Shown in pieces: positions 17,498 to 25,375 of a DNA stretch of 64,000 bases. Under the pieces are notes generated by a model. The model did no database searches and was not told where the DNA came from. It worked only from the letters and a program-made list of their open reading frames with translations. The stretch lies in the NCBI RefSeq assembly GCF_002088275.1, contig NZ_AQQS01000030.1, positions 1 to 64,000 on the forward strand, in the 5' to 3' direction. Position 1 is the first letter of the stretch; each line of letters begins with the position of its first letter. Position numbers and translations under genes: made by a program. This DNA comes from Aurantimonas sp. 22II-16-19i. GTDB taxonomy: Bacteria > Pseudomonadota > Alphaproteobacteria > Rhizobiales > Rhizobiaceae.

Positions 17498-17563
17498 TGA
17501 GGGTGCCGATCATCATCGTGAGAAGGCGTTAAGGGAGCAAAAAGCTCGTGTGACAGAGTGAGA

Positions 17564-19246
17564 CTACGGTTTCAAGAACGTTAGATCAAGGTCGTAGCTA
17601 ACTCGCTCGATCGCCTCCTTCAATTCGGCCATCTGCGGCCCGCTGCCGTAGTGGCTGTGGACCTTCTTGTCGGTGTGACCCAGCAGCGCCATCGCGATCC
17701 GCTCGGCGGCACCTCCCGCATAGAGCGCGTCGGTGAATGTATGCCGGAAGGAGTGGAAGGCCGTCTTGTCCGTCTTGAAGCCGACCTGCTGGGAGTACCG
17801 CCCCCACCACTTGCTCAGATTGTGCGAGTAGTACCCGTCCTGGCCCTTCTCGATGTCAGGGAAGATGCGCGACTTGATCAGTCTGTCGCCGACATGGTCG
17901 AGGAAGCCGGCATCGATGAGCGCAGAATGCACGGGTATGCGACGGGCGCTCGCTCCGGTCTTCAGCGTCTTGTCCTCCCCTTTCGAGACGTCAAAGTACC
18001 GGATGCCCTTGTCCTGCTTGATGTCGCCGGCCAGGAGCTGAACGATCTCGCCCAACCGCATCCCGGAATAGAGCGCGATCAGCGGAACCCAGAATTTTCC
18101 GTCGCGAACGAGATGAGGCCCCGGCTTGTGCCTCGATCGCTCAGTGTGGCCGGTGAAGGCGGGAGAGGTGAAGATCGACTTCAGCTGCTCCGGCGAGTAC
18201 GGATCGCGATCCTCGCGGCCAACCGTCTTCAGGCCCGTCACCTTTACCTTCGCGCCCGGCAGCTTGTCGATTAGCTCCTCGTTCTGCGCCCAGATCAGGA
18301 ACGAGCGGAACATGCCGAAGTACTTGTCCTGCGTCTTTACGGAGATCGCAGGGCCAGTTCGGTTCGACGCGATGACGTCGCTGAGGCTTACTCCCTGGTT
18401 CGCCTTCGCCTTCATGTAGTTTGGCGGCAGACGAGAGAGGGCATCGCGAACGGCGATGACATGCGGCGTGCCGATTTCGCGAAGGGGCTTCTCCTCGCCG
18501 ATGATCGCTCCGGCCAATGAGCATACCCTCTGCTGGTCGGCTGTAGTCTTGGCGACCCAGCTGCCGACGTGCTGCTGGATGTATCGGTTCGCGGCAGCGG
18601 CCAGAGAAAGCCCAGCCGCAGAAGGTGCTGCCTCCTCGCCTGGAAGCGGAGGCAGCCCCGTTGGTGCCATTCCGGCGAAGAGCGGATCAAGGGGCGTCGT
18701 CCCACCGAAATCCGCCTCGAGCATGGCGCGAAGAATGCGCCGGCTTTCAATGTCGGCCCGCATCACCCCCATCCGAGCAAACCGAGTGGCGTCCGTGTCG
18801 AGTGGACCGGATCGCCGTGCGTTCTCCAGAACCTCAGACGCGCGAAGAGCCGTGCCGTCGTCGAACGCCTGAGCAGCGAGCTTCTGCTTAAGTTCGCTGA
18901 CCTCCCTGTCCAGAAGCTGTTTCTCCCGCTCGATGTCGATCAGCGGATCGGTCGGAAGCAGCGTGGCATGTTCCATGGCCTTGTTCAGACAGACCTGGAA
19001 ATAGTCCCGAATGCGCTCCTCCACGACCTCAAACGACGAAGCCGGCATCGTCTTCAGTTCCTCCAGATAGGCATCGAGGGCGTTCGACAGCCATCGGCCG
19101 CGAATTCGCGCCAACAGAGGATCGGATGTTTGCAGAGAGACCTTGATCTCGCGTTTACGGATAATTGGGCGAAGTCGGTCAGGGACCGCCATTCGGAAAT
19201 GGAAGATGTCCCCGCGTCTCGCAACACGCGGAATGGATCGGGGCAT
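17564..19246 (-). CDS. Island integrase, tyrosine type with DUF6538-like N-terminus
   Basis: 560 residues. The N-terminus (RRGDIFHFRMAVPDRLRPII, then KREIKVSLQTSDPLLARIRG) matches DUF6538-type integrases. The catalytic domain has Arg in LYSGMRLGEIVQL, GASARRIPVHSAL, His/Arg in AFHSFRHTFTDAL, LLGHTDKKV and a Tyr in HSHYGSG. The start lies 100 bp from the tRNA-Ser repeat that bounds the island on the right, and it is transcribed away from it. It most probably inserted the 12.6-kb island. Confidence 0.9.
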   Translation of the reverse strand: MPRSIPRVARRGDIFHFRMAVPDRLRPIIRKREIKVSLQTSDPLLARIRGRWLSNALDAYLEELKTMPASSFEVVEERIRDYFQVCLNKAMEHATLLPTDPLIDIEREKQLLDREVSELKQKLAAQAFDDGTALRASEVLENARRSGPLDTDATRFARMGVMRADIESRRILRAMLEADFGGTTPLDPLFAGMAPTGLPPLPGEEAAPSAAGLSLAAAANRYIQQHVGSWVAKTTADQQRVCSLAGAIIGEEKPLREIGTPHVIAVRDALSRLPPNYMKAKANQGVSLSDVIASNRTGPAISVKTQDKYFGMFRSFLIWAQNEELIDKLPGAKVKVTGLKTVGREDRDPYSPEQLKSIFTSPAFTGHTERSRHKPGPHLVRDGKFWVPLIALYSGMRLGEIVQLLAGDIKQDKGIRYFDVSKGEDKTLKTGASARRIPVHSALIDAGFLDHVGDRLIKSRIFPDIEKGQDGYYSHNLSKWWGRYSQQVGFKTDKTAFHSFRHTFTDALYAGGAAERIAMALLGHTDKKVHSHYGSGPQMAELKEAIERVSYDLDLTFLKP

Positions 19247-19345
19247 GGCAGACCTGTGCTGACCAGGTTTCTGTACCAGGGTCTGCGTCTACCAACTTGA
19301 GCACCTGAAAAAAGTGTAAGCCTTGTCAGTGACTTACGAAATTTG

Positions 19346-19405
19346 TGGCGGAGAGGAAGGGATTCGAACCCTCGATACCGTCTCCGGTATACTCCCTTAG
19401 CAGGG
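19346..19405 (-). other. Attachment site: 3' half of tRNA-Ser(GCU), prophage/island junction
   Basis: On the minus strand this reads CCCTGCTAAGGGAG (anticodon GCT in its loop), a variable-arm stem TACCG-gaga-CGGTA, the T-arm GAGGGTTCGAATCCC and the acceptor 3' strand with CCA. The D-arm and the 5' acceptor strand are absent: the sequence beyond 19405 is integrase gene. This is the att core left by prophage insertion at the anticodon region. The intact gene should lie at the far prophage end. Confidence 0.85.
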
Positions 19406-19409
19406 CGCA

Positions 19410-20462
19410 TCAGGCCCTTGCGGCGGCAGGCTCTTGCGGCATTTTCCCCCGATTTTCCCCCAGTTCGGAGAAATCCCAGCCGGCCCTCAAGGCGGACTGC
19501 CCGAGGTCGGGGGTGCCGAGGCGGGTGTAGCGCTGCCATTCCCCCGATTTCCACCCGCCCTCGTCCTGCAGGCGGCGGACATCCTTGGTCTGGGCGTAGA
19601 ACCATGTGGCCCAGGAGTGGCGACAGACATGGGGCGTGTAGCGCTCAGGATCGAGGCCGGCGGCCTCGGTGGCCCGGGCGAAGGGCTTCTTGATCTGGCC
19701 GCCATTGGCGCCGCCATGCCGAAACCCGAAGCCGTCGATGCGGCGGAAGAGGGGGCCCGGCTGGCCGACGGTCGGCAGCGTCGAGAGGGCGGCGACGACG
19801 CGGGGGACCAGCGAGACGCGGCGCTCCTCGCCGTTCTTGGTGTCGCGCAGGATGGCGAAGCGATGCTCCAGCGAGACGTCGCGGCCGTCGAGGGTGACGG
19901 TCTCGCCCATGCGGCAGCCCTGGCCGAAGAGGAAGGTCGCCATGGGCGCGAGGAAGCCGTTGCGCTCGCCGGCGAGCGAGGTGATCAGCGCGTCGGCCTG
20001 GTCCGGCAGGAAGAAGACGGTGCGGCGGTTGCCGCCTGACGGCGCCGTGAGCTTGGGGACGTGGCAGAGATCGTCGGCGGCGGCGGCGTTGAGGATCGCC
20101 TTGACCGGCGTGTAGAGCTGGCGGCGGATGGTCGCCGGGGCGGCCGCCGGATAGAGGGCGGCGGCGGCGCGGCGCATCTCGGCATTGTTGATGTCGGCGA
20201 CCAGCGTGCCGGCGAAATAGCGCAACAGCGGCGCGGTGAAGCGCGCATCGGGCCGCGTCTCGAGATAGACGGCGAGGGCGCGGTCGAAGGTCAGTCCGGA
20301 TTGATCAGACGGATCGGCGCATAGCTCGGCGAGGAGGCCGGGGATGGCGCGGCGCGCGGCCGCGGCTGTCGTCCATTTGCGGCTGATTTCGACGCGGCGG
20401 CCGTCGACCGTGCCGCGCAGGATCCAGTAGGGGCTTTTCGGGCGGCGCTTCGCTTCGAGCAT
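19410..20462 (-). CDS. int: Prophage integrase (tyrosine recombinase)
   Basis: 350 residues. The C-terminal catalytic domain shows Arg in FGQGCRMGETVTL, a Lys candidate in LRDTKNGEERRV, H-x-x-R in PHVCRHSWATWF, GGWKSGEWQ in place of the usual GH box, and the nucleophile Tyr in QRYTRLG. The stop codon sits 4 bp from the tRNA-Ser core, the classic int-att arrangement. It is the last gene of the leftward early operon and overlaps the upstream excisionase-like gene by 172 bp in another frame. Confidence 0.93.
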   Translation of the reverse strand: MLEAKRRPKSPYWILRGTVDGRRVEISRKWTTAAAARRAIPGLLAELCADPSDQSGLTFDRALAVYLETRPDARFTAPLLRYFAGTLVADINNAEMRRAAAALYPAAAPATIRRQLYTPVKAILNAAAADDLCHVPKLTAPSGGNRRTVFFLPDQADALITSLAGERNGFLAPMATFLFGQGCRMGETVTLDGRDVSLEHRFAILRDTKNGEERRVSLVPRVVAALSTLPTVGQPGPLFRRIDGFGFRHGGANGGQIKKPFARATEAAGLDPERYTPHVCRHSWATWFYAQTKDVRRLQDEGGWKSGEWQRYTRLGTPDLGQSALRAGWDFSELGENRGKMPQEPAAARA

Positions 20463-20647
20463 GTCGGCTCCAGTATCTTCTCGAGGTCTTCTGGGAGGAA
20501 GAAGATCTCCCGGCCGATCTTACGATAGGCGCCGATCGCCCTGGCCTTCTCGCGCAGCGTGCGCTCGGTGACCCTGACGCCCTTCGCGCACAGCCTTTCC
20601 ACAGCCTCGGCGGGGGTGATGGCGCGGTCGAGGACGGTGTCAGGCAT
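20291..20647 (-). CDS. Excisionase-like DNA-binding protein
   Basis: 118 residues from ATG 20647. The first 60 residues (AITPAEAVERLCAKGVRVTE, then KARAIGAYRKIGREIFFLPE) form a MerR/AlpA-type winged helix seen in phage Xis proteins. The long C-terminal part is low-complexity, lies over the 5' end of int in a different frame, and may not be functional. Its position immediately upstream of int supports a directionality role. Confidence 0.65.
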   Translation of the reverse strand: MPDTVLDRAITPAEAVERLCAKGVRVTERTLREKARAIGAYRKIGREIFFLPEDLEKILEPTCSKRSAARKAPTGSCAARSTAAASKSAANGRQPRPRAAPSPASSPSYAPIRLINPD

Positions 20648-20987
20648 CGCCGATGTCCTTCGCCTTGCGGATCGCGGCGGCCTCCGCATCCGCGTAGCTG
20701 AAGTCCGCTGCGATCAGATCCGCGTTTCCGCGCGTCACGTTGGCGTCTTCGTCGCAAGGGAGCATGTCGGCCTCTTCCCGCAACCTCGCCGCTATGCGAT
20801 CGCGTTCATCTGCCCGTGCCGCCTGGAGGCGGGCGTCGGAGGCTCGGTCGGCCATTACCGCCGTCGTGGCAAGCATCAGATCGCGGGTCACCGAGGACAC
20901 GTCAAACTCTCTGCCGGGAGATGGCGGGAAAGCCTTGATGACCTGGCGGACCAGAACCGTCACGTCCTGCGGAATCTCATCGGCCAT
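20640..20987 (-). CDS. Hypothetical phage protein
   Basis: 115 residues with an Ala/Arg/Asp-rich helical middle (ASDARLQAARADERDRIAAR), probably coiled coil. Not recognised. It overlaps both neighbours by a few bases in the leftward operon. Confidence 0.65.
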   Translation of the reverse strand: MADEIPQDVTVLVRQVIKAFPPSPGREFDVSSVTRDLMLATTAVMADRASDARLQAARADERDRIAARLREEADMLPCDEDANVTRGNADLIAADFSYADAEAAAIRKAKDIGDA

Positions 20988-21241
20988 CAGTCAATCCTCG
21001 TGTTCTTCAGGATGTCGCGGCATTCCTGCATCCAGTCTTGCCAATCGGCGAGTTGCGAGATCGTTTTGCCGTCGGCTGAAACTCGGCGGCGGTACGGTCC
21101 GGGTTCCTTCTTCTGAAACCGATCCCGATCTTCCTTGGTGTGGAAGCCTACAAGGCCGGTCTCTGGCTCGTCGCGGTCCCACCAGACCCAAACGGGTTCG
21201 CGCTCTTGGCTTGGGTATTCGGGTTTCCACTCACCGGCCAT
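20987..21241 (-). CDS. Hypothetical phage protein
   Basis: 84 residues starting MAGEWKPEYPSQEREPVWVW, rich in Trp and charged residues, with a C-terminal ADWQDWMQECRDILK. The ATG at 21241 is chosen because translation further upstream is Arg/Ser-rich and lies over the preceding gene. Its stop overlaps the next ATG. Function unknown. Confidence 0.6.
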   Translation of the reverse strand: MAGEWKPEYPSQEREPVWVWWDRDEPETGLVGFHTKEDRDRFQKKEPGPYRRRVSADGKTISQLADWQDWMQECRDILKNTRID

Positions 21242-21515
21242 GGTTGGGCTCCTTCCATGGCGGGACAGCGCCGGAAAGCGCATAGATGCACTCGGCCTGC
21301 GCTTCCATCTTGCGCATGACCTCGAGGTCATGATCCCCGGCGATGTAGCCGCCGCCGGCGAGCATGTAGACGGTGTTGGCGTAGTGCAGCGCGTCTGCTG
21401 TCGGTAGGCGCCTGGCGCCCTTGCACCACAGGCATGGCGCTGGAGCGAGCAGCCGGCACTCGCCTGTTCCCTCGCACGAGCCGCAGATGATCTTGGTGAT
21501 GCGGACCTCAGCCAT
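21231..21515 (-). CDS. Small zinc-finger-like phage protein
   Basis: 94 residues. CGSCEGTGEC followed by CLWCKGARRL gives two CxxC pairs resembling a DnaJ-type zinc knuckle. The remainder is helical. Start at ATG 21515, which overlaps the end of the Gp37/Gp68-like gene. Probably a small nucleic-acid or protein-binding accessory. Confidence 0.65.
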   Translation of the reverse strand: MAEVRITKIICGSCEGTGECRLLAPAPCLWCKGARRLPTADALHYANTVYMLAGGGYIAGDHDLEVMRKMEAQAECIYALSGAVPPWKEPNHGR

Positions 21516-22575
21516 GGGCCCGCTCCGGGAAGGCGTCGTGGGTGACGCCGTCGAGGTGGCGGCCTGCGGCGTGCTTGCCGACGCGCCAGAGATCCGGCTC
21601 GTCGTCACGGTGCATCTCCTCCGAGGCGCTGACGCCGATCCTTCCATAGTGCCAGCCGGGGTTGCTCCAGTCCTCGCTGTAAAAGGTGGCGACGTCCTCG
21701 GTGTGCGTCTGGCGTCTGTTGCAGTTCTCGCCCGGCGCCCACTCTCCCCACTGCTTGAACAGGAAGGGCACGCCGGCGGCTGCGCATTGGTCGCGGAGCG
21801 AGCGGGCCCAGTCGGGATGCATCGGCCGGGCGCCGTTGCCGCTCTCGCCGCCGACGATGATCCAGTTGAGCGTGGACGGTGATGCGACGTATGGGCCGTC
21901 ACGACGTGACGATAGAGAGTCGATAAGCGCGCCGCTTTTCAGCTTGATCTCATTCAGCGAGAGAATCCCCAGCAAAGGCTCGGCGCTCACCCAGCGGATG
22001 GCCGCCGGCGTGTCGAGGAGGATCGGGATGCGCTCGTCGGCGCGGGTCTTGTCCTCGACGGAAACGCCGAGCCAGACGTTGGGGAGCGGAAAGACCAATT
22101 CCTTGACCGATCGGCAGTCGAGCAAAGTCGCTCCGGCTTGTCGAGCCGCATCCGGCCAGTGGAGCATGAAATCGCCGGCGCGAATGCGCAAATAATCCCG
22201 CATCCGCTCGGGGCGCTTGGTGAGCACCTGAAAGACATGCTGCGGGCAGAGCGCCATGACGGCGAAGATCTGGTCGAGCATGGCGTCGGTCACGCCCTCG
22301 GCGAAGAGGTCGCCATGGGCGCAGACGAAGATCATCCGGGGGCGGCGCCAGCGCAGGGGCTGGTCGAGCCAGTCGGCGTTGAAGCGGATCTCGCCGGTCC
22401 AGACCGGGCCGGCCTTGCTGGGCCGGGTGAGGCCGGCTCTCGACGGGTGATGCTGCAGCCGGGTGCCGGCGAGCTTCATCGCGTAGCAGTTGGTGCAGCC
22501 CGGCGAGACGACGGCGCAGCCGGTGATCGGGTTCCACGTCGCGTCGGTCCATTCGATGCGGGTGCCGTCAGCCAT
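21508..22575 (-). CDS. Phage Gp37/Gp68-like protein (DUF5131 family)
   Basis: 355 residues. The N-terminus TRIEWTDATWNPITGC and GCTNCYAMKLAGTR is diagnostic for this family, with a Cys cluster (CAVVSPGCTNC). LTKRPERM, VWLGVSVEDKTRAD, RWVSAEPLLG and IIVGGESGNGARPM follow in the family order. The family is common in phages and mobile elements; its activity is not established. The Cys cluster suggests a metal or Fe-S site. Confidence 0.88.
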   Translation of the reverse strand: MADGTRIEWTDATWNPITGCAVVSPGCTNCYAMKLAGTRLQHHPSRAGLTRPSKAGPVWTGEIRFNADWLDQPLRWRRPRMIFVCAHGDLFAEGVTDAMLDQIFAVMALCPQHVFQVLTKRPERMRDYLRIRAGDFMLHWPDAARQAGATLLDCRSVKELVFPLPNVWLGVSVEDKTRADERIPILLDTPAAIRWVSAEPLLGILSLNEIKLKSGALIDSLSSRRDGPYVASPSTLNWIIVGGESGNGARPMHPDWARSLRDQCAAAGVPFLFKQWGEWAPGENCNRRQTHTEDVATFYSEDWSNPGWHYGRIGVSASEEMHRDDEPDLWRVGKHAAGRHLDGVTHDAFPERAHG

Positions 22576-22765
22576 GGGGGGTGATCTCCGTCAAAGTGTG
22601 ATCGGGCTGTTCCGGCAAGTCGACGCCGGTCGCCTGGACGAGGCCGGGGGTGTAGCCGTGCTCGCGGAGCGCCTCGGCGACGATGGCCCAGACGTCTTCG
22701 GCGATCGCCTGGGTGCCGGCTTCGGAATGGGTGGTGACGGTGGCGGCGACGAGAAACATCTTCAT
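22568..22765 (-). CDS. Small hypothetical phage protein
   Basis: 65 residues, MKMFLVAATVTTHSEAGTQA..., acidic C-terminus. It overlaps the downstream gene by 8 bp and is spaced 82 bp from dnaN by a REP-like repeat. Not recognised. Confidence 0.6.
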   Translation of the reverse strand: MKMFLVAATVTTHSEAGTQAIAEDVWAIVAEALREHGYTPGLVQATGVDLPEQPDHTLTEITPHG

Positions 22766-22787
22766 GGGCGGGATCCTTTTCGGTCCG

Positions 22788-22820
22788 CCCCTCGTCCTTC
22801 GACAGGCTCAGGATGAGGGG
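22788..22820 (+). repeat. REP-like palindromic repeat R1
   Basis: Core CTTCGACAGGCTCAGGATGA flanked by CCCCTCGT and GGGG arms. Intergenic, downstream of dnaN. Confidence 0.8.
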
Positions 22821-22847
22821 CTGTGGTTGCGGTCCGCCGTTGGGGGG

Positions 22848-24152
22848 TCAAACCCTCATCGGCATCAGGACCATGGTGCGGCGGTCGTCGGATGGGTCGG
22901 TGACCACGGCGGGCGAGCCGGGATCGGTGAGGCGGACGGTGACGATGGGGCCGTCGAGGGTGGCGAGGAGGTCGGTGACGTAGCGGGCGTTGAAGCCGAT
23001 GCGGAAGCCGTCCGGCGGCGTTGCCAGCGGGCCCGTCGCCGGGTTCCCGTCGGTCTCGGCGGGCATGGTCTCGTCGGCGGTGCCGGTCTCGGAGCTGGTC
23101 ACCGTCAGGGCGAGTTCGCCGGGGGTGATCGTCCAGGCGACGGCGCGGCCGCGCTCGGTGGAAACGGTGGCGACGCGGTCGATGGCGGCGGTGAGCGCGG
23201 CGCGATCGAGGGTGACGGCGAAGGGCGCGGCCTGCGGGATCACGCGGGTGTAATCCGGGAAGGTGCCGTCGATCAGCTTGGAGGTGAGGACGATGGCGCC
23301 GGCGGCGAGACGGATCGCGTTGTCGTCGATGGCGAGCTCGATGGGCTGGCCGCCGGAGACCTCGCAGAGCATGGCCAGGAGGCCGCAGGTCTTCTTCGGG
23401 ACGATGGCGCCCTTGAAGGCGGGCATGCCGGCGGGGGCCGGCAGGGCCAGGCGCGACAGGCGGTGGCCGTCGGTGGCGACGGCGACCAAGAGTCTGTCTG
23501 CCCCGTCCTTAAGCTCGCTCGCCTCCAAGGGCGAGCCACTGGTCTCGCCCGTCCGTTGGACCGTCGCTGACGGGGACCCCGGCCCCTCGTGCTTCGGCCC
23601 TTCGGCAGGCTCAGGACCCTGCGGCGGCACCTCAGGATGAGGGGCGCTGACGGCGTGCAGATAGATCCCGTTCAGGTAATAACGGGTCTCCTCGGTGGAG
23701 ATGGCGAAGGCGGTGGTCTCGACGATCGCCGCCAGAGCCGACGGGTCGAGCCGGAAGGGCTCGGCCGAGACGGTGCGGGCCTCCGGCAGGTCCTCGGCGG
23801 GCAGGGCGTTGACGGCGAAGCGGGCGCGCCCGGCCGAGACGGTGACGCGGCCCCCGTCCTCGTCCGCCGCGATCCTCACCTCGCCATCCGGCAGCTTGCG
23901 CAGCACGTCGTGCAGAAGGCCCGCCTTCAGCGCGATGGCGCCGGCGGCGGTGACATCCGCCGTGCCGGCGGGCAGCGCCTCGGCGATCCAGATGTCGAGA
24001 TCGGTGGCGGTGACCGAGACGGCCCCCTCACGATCCACCGAGAGCACCAGGTGGTCGAGGATCGGGATGGTGTTCCGCTTCTCGACGACCTTGATGGCGC
24101 GGGCCAGCAGGGGGAGGAGCGCGGCGCGGGGCAGGGTGAGGGAGAGGGTCAT
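22848..24152 (-). CDS. dnaN: DNA polymerase III beta subunit (sliding clamp), phage-encoded
   Basis: 434 residues versus about 370 in bacterial DnaN. Clamp landmarks: LARAIKVVEKRNTIPILDHL, VTATDLDIWI, RYYLNGIYLHAV, LLVAVATDGHRLSRL, LTSKLIDGTFPDYTRVIP, a FNARYVTDLL region and the C-terminal VLMPMRV. A Pro/Gly/Glu-rich insert of about 50 residues (about 168-217) separates LNGIYLHAV from DRLLVAVATDG, and part of it is encoded by a REP-like repeat. The gene probably supplies a phage-specific clamp for replication. It overlaps the upstream small gene. Confidence 0.9.
   Translation of the reverse strand: MTLSLTLPRAALLPLLARAIKVVEKRNTIPILDHLVLSVDREGAVSVTATDLDIWIAEALPAGTADVTAAGAIALKAGLLHDVLRKLPDGEVRIAADEDGGRVTVSAGRARFAVNALPAEDLPEARTVSAEPFRLDPSALAAIVETTAFAISTEETRYYLNGIYLHAVSAPHPEVPPQGPEPAEGPKHEGPGSPSATVQRTGETSGSPLEASELKDGADRLLVAVATDGHRLSRLALPAPAGMPAFKGAIVPKKTCGLLAMLCEVSGGQPIELAIDDNAIRLAAGAIVLTSKLIDGTFPDYTRVIPQAAPFAVTLDRAALTAAIDRVATVSTERGRAVAWTITPGELALTVTSSETGTADETMPAETDGNPATGPLATPPDGFRIGFNARYVTDLLATLDGPIVTVRLTDPGSPAVVTDPSDDRRTMVLMPMRV
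23583..23644 (+). repeat. REP-like palindromic repeat R2, inside dnaN
   Basis: A 62-bp variant with the same CCCCTCG...CTCAGGATGAGGGG ends and a longer middle. It is translated in frame as part of the extra segment of the phage clamp. Confidence 0.7.
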
Positions 24153-24352
24153 GGTGCCTCGTCCTCGGCGGCGTCCGGATGCAACGGGCGCAGGTTGGAC
24201 GGGCCATAGATGTGCAGAAACCCGGGGGAATGCTCGACGACGTAGCGGGTCTTCCCCGCCAAGGTGGTGAAGACCGATCGGACCTCACCGGCGATCTGAT
24301 AATCGCCGGTGAACTTCTCGACCCTGTCGCCGATGGCGAAGAGCTTTTCCAT
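24149..24352 (-). CDS. Small phage protein (KOW-like/SH3-like barrel)
   Basis: 67 residues: LFAIGDRVEKFTGDYQIAGE, VRSVFTTLAGKTRYVVEH, then GFLHIYGPSNLRPL. The alternating pattern resembles a small SH3-like barrel protein common in prophages next to replication genes. It overlaps both dnaN (4 bp) and the DUF2303 gene. Confidence 0.7.
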   Translation of the reverse strand: MEKLFAIGDRVEKFTGDYQIAGEVRSVFTTLAGKTRYVVEHSPGFLHIYGPSNLRPLHPDAAEDEAP

Positions 24353-25344
24353 CAGGCGCCCGCCGCTTCCGGCTTGCCCTCGTAGACGGCGAGGGCGGTC
24401 GCCTGGCGCACTTCGGCCTTGGCGTGGTCGACGGCCTCGGTGATCGTCCGGTCGACGCGGAACAGCTTGTAGGCCCAGAGGATCGTGCCGCCGCGCATGC
24501 GGTAGCGCAGGCGCACCGGGACGGTGATCGGCTCCTGGCCGTAGAAGAGCGGGATCATCAGGGCGAAGGCGCCGGGCACCTTGACCGGCTGGCCGTCGGC
24601 GCCGGAATGCTCCTCGTCGAAGGTGATCTTCGCCTCGCCGGACTGGAGCTTCACCTCGTTCCGGATCTTCGAGGAGACGTTGATCTGAAGCCCGCGGGCG
24701 AGCTCGAAGATCTCCGAGGGCGTGCCGATCCGCTGGACCTGCAGGTCGCGGGCGATGCTGGCGGCCTCCGCCTCGGTGAGCGTCGTCATGTCCGGGGCGC
24801 GGTCCTCGACGAATTCGGCGAAATCCACCTGGGGCATGAAGACGCCGTCGTGCTCCGCCCAGACGGTCCATTCGTCGGAGAAGGGGAAGGCGTAGTGGAC
24901 CCGGTGCTGCAGCCAGCCGGCGGGGCCATCGGCCGCGTCGTCATGATAGTCGATGACGGCGGTCAGGCTGGGCGCCCGCCAGTCGGAATTGGCGAAGACG
25001 ACGGAGCTGTCGGTCTTCTGGCGATTGACGAGGCCGCAGAAGCTGGCGACGTCGCCGACGGTGGCTGTGCCCTTGCGGCGCTCGGGATGAAGGCGCCATT
25101 CCTCGACGAGGCGCTTCAGGCTCTCGTGCTTCGGGTTCGGACCCTTGGTGAAGGCGATCGGCGCACTCTCGGGCAAGCCTTCGAAGTCCAGTCCAAGATG
25201 GACATGCCCGACGCCGGAAGCCTCGGCGCCCAAAGCCGCCAGCTTTTCGATGGCATCGCCGTCGAGATTGAGGAAGGTTGCGGGATCGATCTTGTCGAAG
25301 ATCGGCGGGGTCGTCTCGTGGTTGTCGGTGGTTTCGTCGGTCAT
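24352..25344 (-). CDS. DUF2303 family phage protein
   Basis: 330 residues. DUF2303-like segments: VASFCGLVNRQKTDSSVVFA, LTAVIDYHDD, HRVHYAFPFSDEWTVW, MPQVDFAEFVEDRAPDM, then LQINVSSKIRNEV and a C-terminal VPVRLRYRMRGGTILWAYKL. The family occurs in phage replication/recombination regions; its function is unknown. Part of the leftward early operon. Confidence 0.88.
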   Translation of the reverse strand: MTDETTDNHETTPPIFDKIDPATFLNLDGDAIEKLAALGAEASGVGHVHLGLDFEGLPESAPIAFTKGPNPKHESLKRLVEEWRLHPERRKGTATVGDVASFCGLVNRQKTDSSVVFANSDWRAPSLTAVIDYHDDAADGPAGWLQHRVHYAFPFSDEWTVWAEHDGVFMPQVDFAEFVEDRAPDMTTLTEAEAASIARDLQVQRIGTPSEIFELARGLQINVSSKIRNEVKLQSGEAKITFDEEHSGADGQPVKVPGAFALMIPLFYGQEPITVPVRLRYRMRGGTILWAYKLFRVDRTITEAVDHAKAEVRQATALAVYEGKPEAAGA

Positions 25345-25375
25345 GTCTCGTCCTTTCCGGTTTGCGAGGGTTGGA

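Larger units (their letters stand above)
6792..19362. mobile_element. tRNA-Ser genomic island (12.6 kb)
   Basis: The segment lies between 17-bp direct repeats derived from the tRNA-Ser(GCU) 3' end, with a tyrosine integrase gene starting 100 bp inside the right repeat. Contents in order: membrane protein, XRE regulator, Mrr fragment, helicase pair, recombinase remnant, flagellin, tyrosine recombinase with coupled partner, Rep-like protein, integrase. No conjugation genes are visible, so it is a small integrative or mobilisable element or a decayed one. Confidence 0.75.

Noticed and set aside
19246-19410. The 560-residue integrase as the prophage integrase
   Set aside because: It lies on the other side of the tRNA core from the phage genes; the 350-residue integrase abuts the core from inside the prophage.
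19346-19440. A complete tRNA-Ser gene
   Set aside because: Only the anticodon-loop-to-CCA half is present; the D-arm and 5' acceptor strand are replaced by integrase coding sequence.
22683-23570. Long + strand reading frame opposite dnaN
   Set aside because: It is the high-GC complement of the clamp gene, with Gly/Asp/Arg-rich low-complexity translation and no family resemblance.
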